A DNA stretch of 64,000 bases. Origin: JADKHR01 sp041917295 (lineage in GTDB: Bacteria > Elusimicrobiota > Elusimicrobia > FEN-1173). Position numbers and translations under genes: made by a program. Positions within the stretch are counted from its first letter, which is position 1. Each line of letters opens with the position of its first letter. A model generated the notes under the pieces. That model was given only the letters and a program-made list of their open reading frames with translations. It was not told where the DNA came from and did no database searches. The stretch is from contig JAYRXX010000038.1 of the NCBI GenBank assembly GCA_041917295.1, forward strand, positions 1-64,000, in the 5' to 3' direction. Below are positions 16,057 through 23,571 of the stretch, piece by piece.

Positions 16057-16569
16057 CTAAAACGAAATCAAAGACACCACGTCCACGTTGGTCAGTTTCT
16101 GACGGCCTTTTAAAAATTCCAACTCGATGGCAAAGACCGCCGCCGTCGGATGGGCCCCGGCCTGGACCACGAGCTTGGTCACCGCCTCCACTGTTCCGCC
16201 CGTGGCCAAAACGTCGTCGACCACCAACACCCGTTCGCCCGGCCGAAGGCCGTCCACATGAATTTCCACGGTGTCGTGCCCGTACTCCAGCTGGTACGTG
16301 GCCGAAAAGGTTTTGAACGGCAACTTGCCTTTTTTTCGTACCGGAACCAGGCCGACGCCCAACCGCTGGGCCACAGCCGACCCGAACAAAAAGCCCCGGG
16401 ACTCAATGGCCACAACCTTGTCCACCTTGTGGCGAGCGCCCACGTCCGCCAACAACTGAACCGTGTGGGCAAACGCCGGGCCGTGCCCCAGCAGGGGCGT
16501 GATGTCTTTAAAAACGATCCCGGGTTTGGGAAAGTCCGGAATGTCCCGAACAAAATTTTTGAGGTTCAA
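16057..16569 (-). CDS. apt: Adenine phosphoribosyltransferase
   Basis: A 170-aa type I phosphoribosyltransferase that salvages adenine with PRPP to AMP. The PRPP loop VLVVDDVLATGGTVEA lies near residues 120-135. The N-terminal Apt segment IPDFPKPGIVFKDITPLL and the hood region ESRGFLFGSAVAQRLGVG are typical. Length is normal and there is no signal peptide. The ATG overlaps the stop of the sigma-factor gene by 4 bp, so the two are translationally coupled. Confidence 0.95.
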   Translation of the reverse strand: MNLKNFVRDIPDFPKPGIVFKDITPLLGHGPAFAHTVQLLADVGARHKVDKVVAIESRGFLFGSAVAQRLGVGLVPVRKKGKLPFKTFSATYQLEYGHDTVEIHVDGLRPGERVLVVDDVLATGGTVEAVTKLVVQAGAHPTAAVFAIELEFLKGRQKLTNVDVVSLISF

Positions 16570-17396
16570 TGAAGGCCCATGCGACTGCTCACCCGCCGCA
16601 ACCGGGCCAAGGCGCGCTCTTCCAATTGCCGAACACGTTCACGGGAAACACGCAATTTTTTGCCCACCGCTTCCAAGGTCATGGGCTCTTTTCCGGTCAC
16701 GCCGTAACGCAACTCCAAAATCAAGCGTTCCCGGGGGCTCACGTTGCGCAAGGCGGTTGACACATCGGACTTGTCCCGCACAAGAGAAAACAACCGTTCC
16801 GGTCCCCGTTCGGGTGAATCGCTAACCATGTCGCGAATAAAAAGGTTCTCATCCTCGTCCAACGGCATATCCAAACTGCCGACGGGTTTGGCGGCCTCGT
16901 GGGCGTCCACAACACTGCGGATTTGGCGCGGAGACAACGAAAGTTTTTTTCCCATTTCGAGGAGAGTCGGGCTTCGGCCCATTTCCACCCGCAACCCTTC
17001 CCAGGCCCGCAACCACCGGCGAAGGGCTTCCAACGCGTGGGGCGGAATGCGGATTAATTTGGATTGTTCATCGTAGGCCCGGCGGATCGACTGCTCGATC
17101 CAGTAGGAGGCGTAAGTGGAAAACCGAAACCCGCGCTTGGGATCAAATTTGTCGACGGCGTGCATTAACCCCAGGTTCCCTTCCATGATCAAATCAATAA
17201 AATCCACACCGGAACGATAATATTTTTTTGCGACGGGAATCACCAACCGCAGGTTGGATTCGACGAGCCGTTTTTTGGCTTTTTTATCGCCCTTTTTAGC
17301 CAACCGCCACAATTCGGACACATCGTCTTTGGAAACGTCTTGAACGCGTTTGACGCCGTGAAAGTAAAGCGAAACCGAATCCAGACTTTCCGCCAT
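16566..17396 (-). CDS. RNA polymerase sigma factor, sigma70 group 2-like
   Basis: A 276-aa sigma factor with region 1.2 (DSVSLYFHGVKRVQDVS), region 2 (NLRLVIPVAKKYYRSGVDFIDLIMEGNLGL, RGFRFSTYASYWIEQSIRRA with the -10 recognition helix), region 3 (ALEALRRWLRAWEGL), and region 4.2 (TLEAVGKKLRVSRERVRQLEERAL) for the -35 element. It lacks the long N-terminal 1.1 region of the housekeeping factor, so it is an RpoS-like alternative factor. The ATG at 17396 has AAGGAG 8-9 nt upstream. A GC-rich hairpin (CGCGCCC/GGGCGCG) at about 17423-17440 separates it from acyP. Confidence 0.9.
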   Translation of the reverse strand: MAESLDSVSLYFHGVKRVQDVSKDDVSELWRLAKKGDKKAKKRLVESNLRLVIPVAKKYYRSGVDFIDLIMEGNLGLMHAVDKFDPKRGFRFSTYASYWIEQSIRRAYDEQSKLIRIPPHALEALRRWLRAWEGLRVEMGRSPTLLEMGKKLSLSPRQIRSVVDAHEAAKPVGSLDMPLDEDENLFIRDMVSDSPERGPERLFSLVRDKSDVSTALRNVSPRERLILELRYGVTGKEPMTLEAVGKKLRVSRERVRQLEERALARLRRVSSRMGLH

Positions 17397-17446
17397 TCCC
17401 AGAGTCTCCTTATCCTGCCGTCTCGCGCCCACGGGCGCGATGAAGC

Positions 17447-17722
17447 TCAACGAATCGCAAAACCCTCCGACAGATCGTTCTTAACGGACATCGGGGTTTC
17501 CTCGGTGCGGTCCACCCGGGCGAACAGATGCCCGGATAAAAGATGCCTAAAAAATTCACCCAACACATCCGAATCGGCTTCGGCCTCCACGGACACGGAC
17601 CCATCGAACTCGTTTCTCACCCACCCGCGGATGTTTCGTTCGTTGGCGGCCGCTTCACAAAAGGCCCGAAACCCCACCCCCTGAACCCGCCCATCCAACC
17701 GCCACCGCCGCCGTGCAATCAC
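17447..17722 (-). CDS. acyP: Acylphosphatase
   Basis: A 91-aa protein that hydrolyses acyl phosphates. The catalytic loop GRVQGVGFRAF holds the essential Arg near residue 17, and RGWVRNEFDGSVSVEAEA holds the essential Asn near residue 40. The GTG at 17722 gives the standard length (about 92 aa). Longer in-frame extensions would run into the tRNA-derived repeat and are rejected. The start lies only about 12 bp after the nearest repeat unit, so expression must come from read-through of the tRNA-Pro region or a promoter inside the repeats. Confidence 0.85.
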   Translation of the reverse strand: MIARRRWRLDGRVQGVGFRAFCEAAANERNIRGWVRNEFDGSVSVEAEADSDVLGEFFRHLLSGHLFARVDRTEETPMSVKNDLSEGFAIR

Positions 17723-17734
17723 GCCGCCGCCAAA

Positions 17735-18023
17735 AAAATCGGGGTGCGGGGTCGTGGGTGGTGGCACCCGTTTACGACGGGCCGAACAGGCCCCGGGTCC
17801 CGCGGTAAACGCAGGCCCAAACACTCCCGTAACCGGAGAATGAACCGAACACCGACATCCACGTTACCGCCCAAAAAAATCGGGGTGCGGGGTCCAGTGT
17901 GCCAGTGGCACACGTTTTGGACGGGCCGAACAGGCCCCGGGTCCCGCGGTAAACGCAGGCCCAAACGCTCCCGTAACCTGAGAATGAACCGAACACCGAC
18001 ATCCACGTTACCGCCCAATAAAA
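17735..18023. repeat. Two tandem ~141-144-bp units, each starting with a tRNA-Pro 3' end copy
   Basis: The string ATCGGGGTGCGGGG, the complement of the last 13-14 nt of tRNA-Pro plus flank, occurs at about 17739, 17880 and, inside the intact tRNA gene, at 18024. Between them lie two near-identical blocks (shared: GACGGGCCGAACAGGCCCCG, GAATGAACCGAACACCGACA and more). They differ mainly in a variable hairpin: GGTGGTGGCACC in one, GTGTGCCAGTGGCACAC in the other. No gene is supported here; long frames across it are repeats in translation. Confidence 0.85.
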
Positions 18024-18096
18024 TCGGGGTGCGGGGACTTGAACCCCGGACCTCTTGGTCCCGAACCAAGCGCGCTACCAACTGCGCTACACCCCG
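18024..18096 (-). tRNA. tRNA-Pro (anticodon CGG)
   Basis: A 73-nt cloverleaf: acceptor CGGGGTG/CACCCCG, D-arm GCGC/GCGC, anticodon stem CTTGG/CCAAG with loop TTCGGGA (anticodon CGG), T-arm CGGGG/CCCCG. The discriminator is A and no CCA is encoded. The gene is flanked on its 5' side by a truncated copy of its own first 19 nt and on its 3' side by repeats that start with its last nucleotides. Confidence 0.92.
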
Positions 18097-18105
18097 TAAA
18101 TCGAT

Positions 18106-18135
18106 AAAAAGAACCGTGTGCCCTACTCGGCACAC
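18106..18135 (-). terminator. Rho-independent terminator just before tRNA-Pro
   Basis: On the minus strand a stem GTGTGCC/GGCACAC (loop of 6) is followed by a TTCTTTTT run. It lies between the partial tRNA copy and the intact tRNA-Pro, only 9 nt before the mature tRNA 5' end. It would end transcripts coming from the acyltransferase gene, which leaves little space for a separate tRNA promoter. Confidence 0.6.
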
Positions 18136-18140
18136 GCGAC

Positions 18141-18164
18141 CCAACTGCGCTACACCCCGTAAAT
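18141..18164 (-). repeat. Truncated 5' copy of tRNA-Pro(CGG)
   Basis: The first 19 nt of the tRNA-Pro gene plus five flanking bases (minus strand TTTACGGGGTGTAGCGCAG and on) are repeated exactly here, 63 bp upstream of the real gene. The rest of the cloverleaf is missing; the copy runs directly into the terminator hairpin. Confidence 0.85.
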
Positions 18165-18203
18165 ACATTTTGTCCAAATCCCTCCCCCACCATCCGGACG
18201 AAC

Positions 18204-19031
18204 TCAATCGTTCCACACCGGTTCGAAACAATACCACTGATCGCCATGCGTGGCAATGTATTTTGCCAATACGCAGGCCATCTTGTCCATAAGATTTTGA
18301 ACAGGATCGGGCCCTTCCCCCCACAACGGCTCTTCCACCACCACCCGATACCGCCCCGGCTCGTCCATCAAAGCAAAGCCCGGGATCACCGGCACCGACG
18401 AGCGTGCCGCCAACAGAAACGGTCCCCTGGGAAATCGCATGGGTTTTGCGCACACCGTCACGTCCCCGCCATCTTCCCCAAACGGCCGATCGCCCAACAT
18501 CGCCACAACCCCTCGCCGGCGCAACACGTTCGCAATCCCGCGCGCGGCGCCGCGACCCACAGCCAAATAATCCAACGCCGGCGACCGGCGCGATTGAATA
18601 AAACGTTCCATCGCCTTCGACCGGTAAGGCTGATACACCGCGGTCACCGGCCATCCCCAATGGGTCAACACCCGTCCGCCCAATTCCCAGTTTCCCAAAT
18701 GGGTGGTTAAAATCATCGCGCCTCGGCCCATCGAACGGGCGGCCTCCGCCCGTTCCCGCCCTTCCACGGTCCACGTCACCGCTCGCCCGCCCAAAAAATC
18801 CGCCAAGGTGATTCCGAAATTTTCAAAAACCGCGTCAACGCGAAACGCTGTTCCGAAGTGCGCGTTGATGCAAGCCAGATTTTTCTCGACAGCGGCCCGT
18901 TTCAACGCAAAAAAACGACTCACGCCGCGTCCCAACCCCGCCGCCACCCCGAACCGCGCCCGAGGGGGCAACAGCCCCGCCGCGCCGCTCGCCAGAGAAA
19001 GGCCCGCCGCCCACGCCGTCTCTCGAATCAC
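18204..19031 (-). CDS. LpxL/HtrB-family lipid A acyltransferase
   Basis: A 275-aa lysophospholipid acyltransferase-superfamily protein. The HX4E catalytic motif is in LTTHLGNWELGG (residues about 108-119). DRPFGEDGGDVTV and FPRGPFLLAARSSVPVIPGF are the conserved acyl-acceptor regions of the LpxL/LpxM family. A hydrophobic N-terminal stretch would anchor it to the inner membrane. Such enzymes add secondary acyl chains to lipid A, which supports a lipopolysaccharide-bearing outer membrane. It overlaps the upstream glycosyltransferase by 4 bp. Which lipid it acylates is inference. Confidence 0.85.
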   Translation of the reverse strand: MIRETAWAAGLSLASGAAGLLPPRARFGVAAGLGRGVSRFFALKRAAVEKNLACINAHFGTAFRVDAVFENFGITLADFLGGRAVTWTVEGRERAEAARSMGRGAMILTTHLGNWELGGRVLTHWGWPVTAVYQPYRSKAMERFIQSRRSPALDYLAVGRGAARGIANVLRRRGVVAMLGDRPFGEDGGDVTVCAKPMRFPRGPFLLAARSSVPVIPGFALMDEPGRYRVVVEEPLWGEGPDPVQNLMDKMACVLAKYIATHGDQWYCFEPVWND

Positions 19032-20203
19032 CCCCGCGCCGCCGCGCTGTCGCGCACCCGTCGATGCCCGCGCGCGGGGCGATCATCGATCAAACGCACG
19101 ATCTCGTCGGCCGCGTCACGAGCGGCCCACGGCCGAGCCAAGCGAATTCCGTTTTCTCGCAACCGATCCAATTTGACCCGATGGGTCAACAGGTCATCGA
19201 CGGTGTGAACCAACTCGTCCAACGTTTCCGCCCGGACCGCCGCCCCGTTGCGGAGCAAAAATTGAGCGTTGCGCTCCTCCTGGCCGGGAATCGGTTGAAT
19301 CATGACCATGGGCAACCCTTTGGCCAACGCTTCCGACGTGGTGAGCCCGCCGGGTTTGGAAATCAGAAGGTCGGCGGCGTCCATCAATCGATGGACCGAC
19401 CGGGTCTGCCCCAACACCAAAACGTGCCGATCTCCGGAGAAATGGGTTTGAATCCGTCGGTGCAAAGACCGATTGTTGCCACACACCAAAATTAACTGAA
19501 CGCCCGCCGGCAACCGGCGCAAAGCCCGCGCGGCGTCTTCCAGAGGGCCCAACCCATAGTTGCCACCCATCATGAGCACCACAGGTCTGTGCGGCGACAA
19601 CCCCAGGGCCGTCCGTTCGGCTCGACGGTCTCCCCGTTGTGCGAAATGAGTGTCGATGGGAATGCCGGTCACGCGAACCCGTTCTTCGCTCACGCCCAAA
19701 CGGATCATGCTCCGCCGCACTTCGGGGGTCGGAACCAGGTACAGATCCACGTGGGGCGAAATCCAGTATTTGTGGACGCCAAAATCCGTGATGATCCCCA
19801 CCAACGGCGCGCGAATCGCGCCCCGTTCTTTGAGAGCGGCCAACAACCCCACCGGAACCGCCTGCGTGCACACCAAGCCGTGAGGCCGATGTTTGTTTAA
19901 CACATCCACAATCCGGCCGGTGTTAAAAAGGCTGAGCAAGCCCCGTATGTCACGGGTGGCCTTTTCCACAAACGGGTTGTCATACAGATAATCCCAAACC
20001 TGGGGCGCCACCTTCAACAATTGGATATACAGTTTGGCAACAATTTTTCCGAACACCGGGTTTGAATAACTGATGGAGTTGATGCCCTCGCAAAGAATCG
20101 GCGGGTCCCGGCGCCTTAACTCGCCCATCACCGCCTCAGCGGCCCGCTGATGCCCGCTCGAGTGGGAAATGTAACAAAAAAGGATCTTCGCCAAGGGCGT
20201 CAC
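19028..20203 (-). CDS. MGDG-synthase/UgtP-like glycolipid glycosyltransferase (GT28)
   Basis: A 391-aa GT-B enzyme. The N-terminal part (ILFCYISHSSGHQRAAEAVM) is the MGDG-synthase acceptor domain with the GH motif. The C-terminal part has VLMMGGNYGLGP and the nucleotide-sugar site SKPGGLTTSEALAKGLPMV. Relatives transfer Gal or Glc to diacylglycerol, or GlcNAc in MurG. It is predicted to be membrane-associated and to make a glycolipid. The start is a GTG at 20203; homology begins immediately. The 4-bp overlap with the LpxL-like gene suggests a joint envelope-lipid operon. Confidence 0.82.
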   Translation of the reverse strand: MTPLAKILFCYISHSSGHQRAAEAVMGELRRRDPPILCEGINSISYSNPVFGKIVAKLYIQLLKVAPQVWDYLYDNPFVEKATRDIRGLLSLFNTGRIVDVLNKHRPHGLVCTQAVPVGLLAALKERGAIRAPLVGIITDFGVHKYWISPHVDLYLVPTPEVRRSMIRLGVSEERVRVTGIPIDTHFAQRGDRRAERTALGLSPHRPVVLMMGGNYGLGPLEDAARALRRLPAGVQLILVCGNNRSLHRRIQTHFSGDRHVLVLGQTRSVHRLMDAADLLISKPGGLTTSEALAKGLPMVMIQPIPGQEERNAQFLLRNGAAVRAETLDELVHTVDDLLTHRVKLDRLRENGIRLARPWAARDAADEIVRLIDDRPARGHRRVRDSAAARG

Positions 20204-20212
20204 GATACAGAG

Positions 20213-20416
20213 ACCCCAGTCGTTGACATCGGGGCGGTGGGACTTCCCTCTCCCCCGCGGCTTCGCCGCTCCGCCGAGGGCCCGGCACCCTCGCTGACGG
20301 GCCCTTCGGGCCCTTTTCCGCCATTCGAGGCTATGCCGCTAGGCATGGTCCCAGCTTGTCGGATGGGACGGCCGCGAGGGTTGCCTTCAAGTCCCACGGT
20401 TTTTTCCCTCGACCCA
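20213..20416. repeat. tRNA-Pro(GGG) 3'-end duplication and GC-rich hairpin block
   Basis: CAGTCGTTGACATCGGGGCG and the following GTGGGACTT occur twice: at about 20217-20245 and, as the real tRNA 3' end and flank, at 20415-20443. Between them lie about 170 bp with hairpins (GCGGCTTCGCCGC, GGGCCCTTCGGGCCC) and a further inverted piece of the tRNA T-arm (TTCAAGTCCCAC near 20387). No gene is supported; this fills most of the 223 bp between the glycosyltransferase start and the tRNA. Confidence 0.8.
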
Positions 20417-20426
20417 GTCGTTGACA

Positions 20427-20498
20427 TCGGGGCGGTGGGACTTGAACCCACGACCTCTCGCACCCCAAGCGAGTGCGCTACCACTACGCTACGCCCCG
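20427..20498 (-). tRNA. tRNA-Pro (anticodon GGG)
   Basis: A 72-nt cloverleaf: acceptor CGGGGCG/CGCCCCG, D-arm GCGT/GCGC, anticodon stem CTCGC/GCGAG with loop TTGGGGT (anticodon GGG), T-arm GTGGG/CCCAC. The discriminator is A and no CCA is encoded. Its 3' end and flank are duplicated about 198 bp downstream. Confidence 0.92.
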
Positions 20499-20519
20499 GT
20501 GTCAACAACCGAACCGACC

Positions 20520-20891
20520 TCATGCAATTTTCGTCTTTAACTCTTTAACCAATCCCGCCAAATCCGATCGCACTTCTTTTAACAACGCCACCGCCGCCGA
20601 TGAATCGTCCAACGCCAACGGAATTTGCGACGGAGGCCGTTTCAGTTCGGCTCGCAAAAAGCGTTTGGCTCCGGCCAGCGTATAGCCCTTGTCGCGCACC
20701 AACTCGTGGACTTTAACCAATGTCTCCACATCGTTGCGCGAAAACCGCCGATGGCCCGACCCGCGCCGGGCCGGTCGAACCGCGCCCACCGCGGATTCCC
20801 AGTAACGCACGACATGGGCGGGCAAACCCGTTATCCGAGTGACATCGCCGATGGAAAAAGATTCTTTGTCCGTCGGGAAGCGAATCATCAT
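20520..20891 (-). CDS. MerR-family transcriptional regulator
   Basis: A 123-aa protein with an N-terminal MerR winged-helix domain: SIGDVTRITGLPAHVVRYWE (residues about 12-31) and GHRRFSRNDVETLVKVHELV. A C-terminal helix region follows (KRFLRAELKRPP, then SDLAGLVKELKTKI) that would dimerise as a coiled-coil. No cysteine metal site is visible, and the type resembles the short MerR proteins often linked to HU/IHF genes. Two ATG codons in tandem (20891, 20888) could start it; the -10 box is about 10 bp upstream. The target genes are unknown. Confidence 0.88.
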   Translation of the reverse strand: MMIRFPTDKESFSIGDVTRITGLPAHVVRYWESAVGAVRPARRGSGHRRFSRNDVETLVKVHELVRDKGYTLAGAKRFLRAELKRPPSQIPLALDDSSAAVALLKEVRSDLAGLVKELKTKIA

Positions 20892-20901
20892 GGAAGCACC
20901 T

Positions 20902-20930
20902 ACTATACCACAAGCCACTCCGTAAATCAA
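20902..20930 (-). promoter_or_regulatory. Promoter for merR
   Basis: On the minus strand: TTGATT, 17 bp, TATAGT. The start point is expected near 20895, leaving a leader of only a few nucleotides before the ATG at 20891. Confidence 0.6.
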
Positions 20931-20965
20931 ACGAGACCTTCGTCCCAAAAAAACGGGAAAAGACG

Positions 20966-21667
20966 TTAGCGAGCCAAATAGGATGCCCGGACAGCCGGGG
21001 AAAAACGCTCGATGGCGTAGCGCAAAGCCGTCCGAGGCATTCGGTCCGCCCTCTGATCCAAATAGTCCCGGAGCGATTGAACCGAACAGCGTTTGCCCAC
21101 TTCCCGCAACATCCACCCCACCGCTTTGTGAATTAAGTCGTGCCGATCGGCGATGAGCCGGTCGGCCATCGTCAAGGTTGGCCCCGGCACGCCTTGCTTG
21201 ATGAAATGAAACGTGGCCACCATGGCGATCCGCCGTTCCCAGAGGTTCGACGACCGCGCCAACCGTTCCAGCAAGGTCAGCCGGTCGGGATCCACGTGGG
21301 GCCCCACCAAAAAATAGGCCGTCAAGTCAACCAAGTCCCAATTGTTCACGCACGTCGTTCTCTGAAGATAAAACCGGTGCAAGCGCAGGCGTTCCCCCAG
21401 CCCCGACCGCTGGTGGCGGTCAACCAAGATCAACAACCCGGTCAAGCGTTCTTCGTGCCATGGACTCCGAATCAACCGGTCGATGTCCTTTAACGAAATA
21501 CCGGCGAACCGCTTGGCCACCCGCCTTTGGTCCGGAACAACCACGCCGAGGAACCGATCCCCTTCCCCATACTGGCCGGGACCGGTTTTAAAAAACCGGG
21601 CCAACACGGCGGCTTTTCCAGCCGACGCACAAGCCCGCAACGCCCGGGAAACTTCCTTAGAACCCAA
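20966..21667 (-). CDS. AlkD-like DNA alkylation repair protein
   Basis: A 233-aa all-helical HEAT-like protein of the AlkD family of DNA glycosylases, which excise bulky cationic alkylated bases such as 3-methyladenine and 7-methylguanine. Family-type segments: GVVVPDQRRVAKRFAG near residue 42, SPWHEERLTGLLILV, the NNWDLVDLTAYFLVG motif with the conserved Trp-Asp, NLWERRIAMVAT and HKAVGWMLREVGKR. It starts at the base next to the HU gene's stop codon, suggesting co-transcription with the hflX-to-hup genes. Cytoplasmic. Confidence 0.88.
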   Translation of the reverse strand: MGSKEVSRALRACASAGKAAVLARFFKTGPGQYGEGDRFLGVVVPDQRRVAKRFAGISLKDIDRLIRSPWHEERLTGLLILVDRHQRSGLGERLRLHRFYLQRTTCVNNWDLVDLTAYFLVGPHVDPDRLTLLERLARSSNLWERRIAMVATFHFIKQGVPGPTLTMADRLIADRHDLIHKAVGWMLREVGKRCSVQSLRDYLDQRADRMPRTALRYAIERFSPAVRASYLAR

Positions 21668-21925
21668 TCAAAGAAGCCCTTTACCCATTTTAAATTTAAC
21701 GCGGCGGCGCGGCGGGATCAACACGGGCGTTCCGGTGCGGGGGTTGCGGGCGGGCTTGCTTTTCCGCATCACAACGTGAAAACTGCCGAACCCCTGAACC
21801 ACCACTTTTTCCCCCTGTTGCAAGGCCTTACGCATCCCCTCGAATAACTGCGTCACAACGTTAAAGGCCTCGCCGTTCGACCCCACCGATTGTGCCGCCA
21901 ATTTCACCAGGTCTGCTTTGTTCAT
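21668..21925 (-). CDS. HU/IHF-family DNA-binding protein
   Basis: An 85-aa histone-like protein. The N-terminal helix MNKADLVKLAAQSVG, then GEKVVVQGFGSFHVVMRKSKPARNPRTG, which contains the beta-arm and its Arg-Asn-Pro tip that intercalates into bent DNA. Homodimeric nucleoid protein, usual size slightly above 90 aa, so this one is a little short at the C-terminus (ends KFKMGKGLL). It lies 9 bp after gpsA and abuts alkD. HU and IHF cannot be separated by sequence alone here. Confidence 0.93.
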   Translation of the reverse strand: MNKADLVKLAAQSVGSNGEAFNVVTQLFEGMRKALQQGEKVVVQGFGSFHVVMRKSKPARNPRTGTPVLIPPRRRVKFKMGKGLL

Positions 21926-21934
21926 GGTTTCTCC

Positions 21935-22972
21935 TTAAGCGGATGTTTGTGTGACAAAAGGTTGAATGTGCATCATCTCGGGAATCGGCGGCCGCGCCAA
22001 CAAGTCCCGCATGGCGTTGGGAGCGGGTTTGTTTTCATAGAGGATTTTATACAGTTCAGAAATAATCGGAAGGTCCAACCCATGCCGTTGCGCCAACTGA
22101 TAAGCGCTTTTTGCGGTGGGATGGCCTTCGGCCACCATGCTCATTTCCGCCAGGGCCTGAGCGGCGGATTTGCCATGGCCCAGCTTTTCGCCGAACGACC
22201 GGTTACGCGAATGGCGCGACGTGCATGTCACGATCAAATCCCCCAAACCCGCCAAACCCAAAAACGTGATCACCTGGGCCCCTTCCAAAACCCCCAGGCG
22301 AACCATTTCGTTCAGGCCCCGGGTCATGAGCGCGGCTTTGGTGTTGTCGCCGAACCCCAACCCGTCAGAAACGCCGCAGGCCACGGCGAACACATTTTTG
22401 AGCGCGCCGCACAGTTCCACGCCCACAAAGTCCGGGTTGGTATAAACCCGCAAATGATCCGCGTTAAACACGGCCGCCGCCTTGTCCAAAAACGCGTCGG
22501 GGCCGGCGGCGACCACAGCCGTGGGCAACGAACGGGCCACTTCCTCCGCGTGGGACGGCCCGGCCAACACCGCCACCCGCCCGGCCAACGCCGGGGTCGA
22601 TTCCGCAATCACTTGGCTCATGCGCTTTAAGGTGTTGTTTTCAATCCCTTTGGACACGCTCACCGCCCAGGCGCCGGATGCCAACGCTCCGCTGGCTTGA
22701 ACCGCCGCGAACGTGGCCCGCACATGGCTCGACGGCACCGCGTTCACCACAATCGTTCTCCCCGCCAGCGCCTCGCCCAAACGCGACGTAACGCGAACCT
22801 GGTCATGCAAAACCAAATGGGGCAAAGTGGGCAACCGGCGGGTGCGCCGCAACCGGTCGGCGTCGCTTTCTTGAAACTCCCACACAAAAACGTCATGGCC
22901 GTTTTTGGCCAAATGGTCCGCCAGAGTGGCCCCCCAACTGCCGCCGCCCAACACCGCAATGCGATCGCTCAT
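21935..22972 (-). CDS. gpsA: Glycerol-3-phosphate dehydrogenase [NAD(P)+]
   Basis: A 345-aa cytosolic enzyme that reduces dihydroxyacetone phosphate to sn-glycerol-3-phosphate for phospholipid synthesis. The Rossmann motif IAVLGGGSWGATLADHLAKN is at residues 5-24. Later come VSVSKGIENNTLKRMS, VLAGPSHAEEVARSLPT, and the catalytic Lys region VELCGALKNVFAVACG and GFGDNTKAALMTRGLNEM. The ATG at 22972 overlaps the plsY stop by 4 bp; a longer in-frame extension lies inside plsY. It provides the acceptor that PlsY, the previous gene, acylates. Confidence 0.96.
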   Translation of the reverse strand: MSDRIAVLGGGSWGATLADHLAKNGHDVFVWEFQESDADRLRRTRRLPTLPHLVLHDQVRVTSRLGEALAGRTIVVNAVPSSHVRATFAAVQASGALASGAWAVSVSKGIENNTLKRMSQVIAESTPALAGRVAVLAGPSHAEEVARSLPTAVVAAGPDAFLDKAAAVFNADHLRVYTNPDFVGVELCGALKNVFAVACGVSDGLGFGDNTKAALMTRGLNEMVRLGVLEGAQVITFLGLAGLGDLIVTCTSRHSRNRSFGEKLGHGKSAAQALAEMSMVAEGHPTAKSAYQLAQRHGLDLPIISELYKILYENKPAPNAMRDLLARPPIPEMMHIQPFVTQTSA

Positions 22973-23571
22973 GGGATTTTCCTCGATAGATCCAACGGGG
23001 GTTCTTTCCCGCTCAATAACCGCCGAATGTTTGGAAGATGCCGAACCAAAACCAACGCCCCCACCACCGCGGCGAGCGCGGTCCGCGAACGAGGACAGTC
23101 CATCGCGCGGGCCAACACAGGCAACGCCAAAGCGGCCGCCATGGACCCCGCCGACACCCGGCGCGACAGGGCAAACACCAAAGAAAACACGCCCACCGCC
23201 GCCAGCGTCGGGCCGGGCAACAAGGCAAAAAACACGCCGGCCGATGTGGCCACGCCCTTTCCCCCGCGAAAACGAACCCAGGCCGACCAACTGTGCCCCG
23301 CCACCGCCGACACGCCGGCGATCAATGGAGCCGCCTCGCCCCCAACCGCCGAAATGGCCAACCACACCACCAAAAATCCCTTGAAACCATCCAAGAGCAA
23401 CGTCGTCACGCCGGCCGCCCGGCCCACCGACCGAAACACGTTGGTCGCACCCACATTGCCCGAACCCACGGTCCGGATATCGATGCCTTTCAAGGCCCGC
23501 CCCATCCAATACCCTGTCGGGATCGAGCCGATCGCGTATCCGCCCAACGCCGTTAAAATTAGTTCAATCAT
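22969..23571 (-). CDS. plsY: Glycerol-3-phosphate acyltransferase PlsY
   Basis: A 200-aa inner-membrane protein with about five to six hydrophobic segments. The three PlsY motifs are visible: GSGNVGATNVFR, the HSWSAWVRFRGGKGVATSAG loop, and a later, less exact segment near the C-terminus. It transfers the acyl group of acyl phosphate to glycerol-3-phosphate to form lysophosphatidate. The ATG at 23571 overlaps the der stop by 4 bp and decides the start. With gpsA and pgsA it makes this stretch a phospholipid-synthesis run. Confidence 0.95.
   Translation of the reverse strand: MIELILTALGGYAIGSIPTGYWMGRALKGIDIRTVGSGNVGATNVFRSVGRAAGVTTLLLDGFKGFLVVWLAISAVGGEAAPLIAGVSAVAGHSWSAWVRFRGGKGVATSAGVFFALLPGPTLAAVGVFSLVFALSRRVSAGSMAAALALPVLARAMDCPRSRTALAAVVGALVLVRHLPNIRRLLSGKEPPLDLSRKIP

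Noticed and set aside
17719..18774. Long minus-strand frame (about 350 codons) over the tRNA-Pro region
   Set aside because: It translates tRNA, repeats and the wrong frame of the acyltransferase gene, which has clear motifs in its own frame.
20213..20426. Genomic island integrated at tRNA-Pro
   Set aside because: The enclosed DNA is under 200 bp and has no integrase or cargo; reported only as a tRNA-end duplication.
20150..20548. Plus-strand frame with VDIGAVGLEPTTSRT
   Set aside because: This is the well-known false translation of the complement of a tRNA gene.
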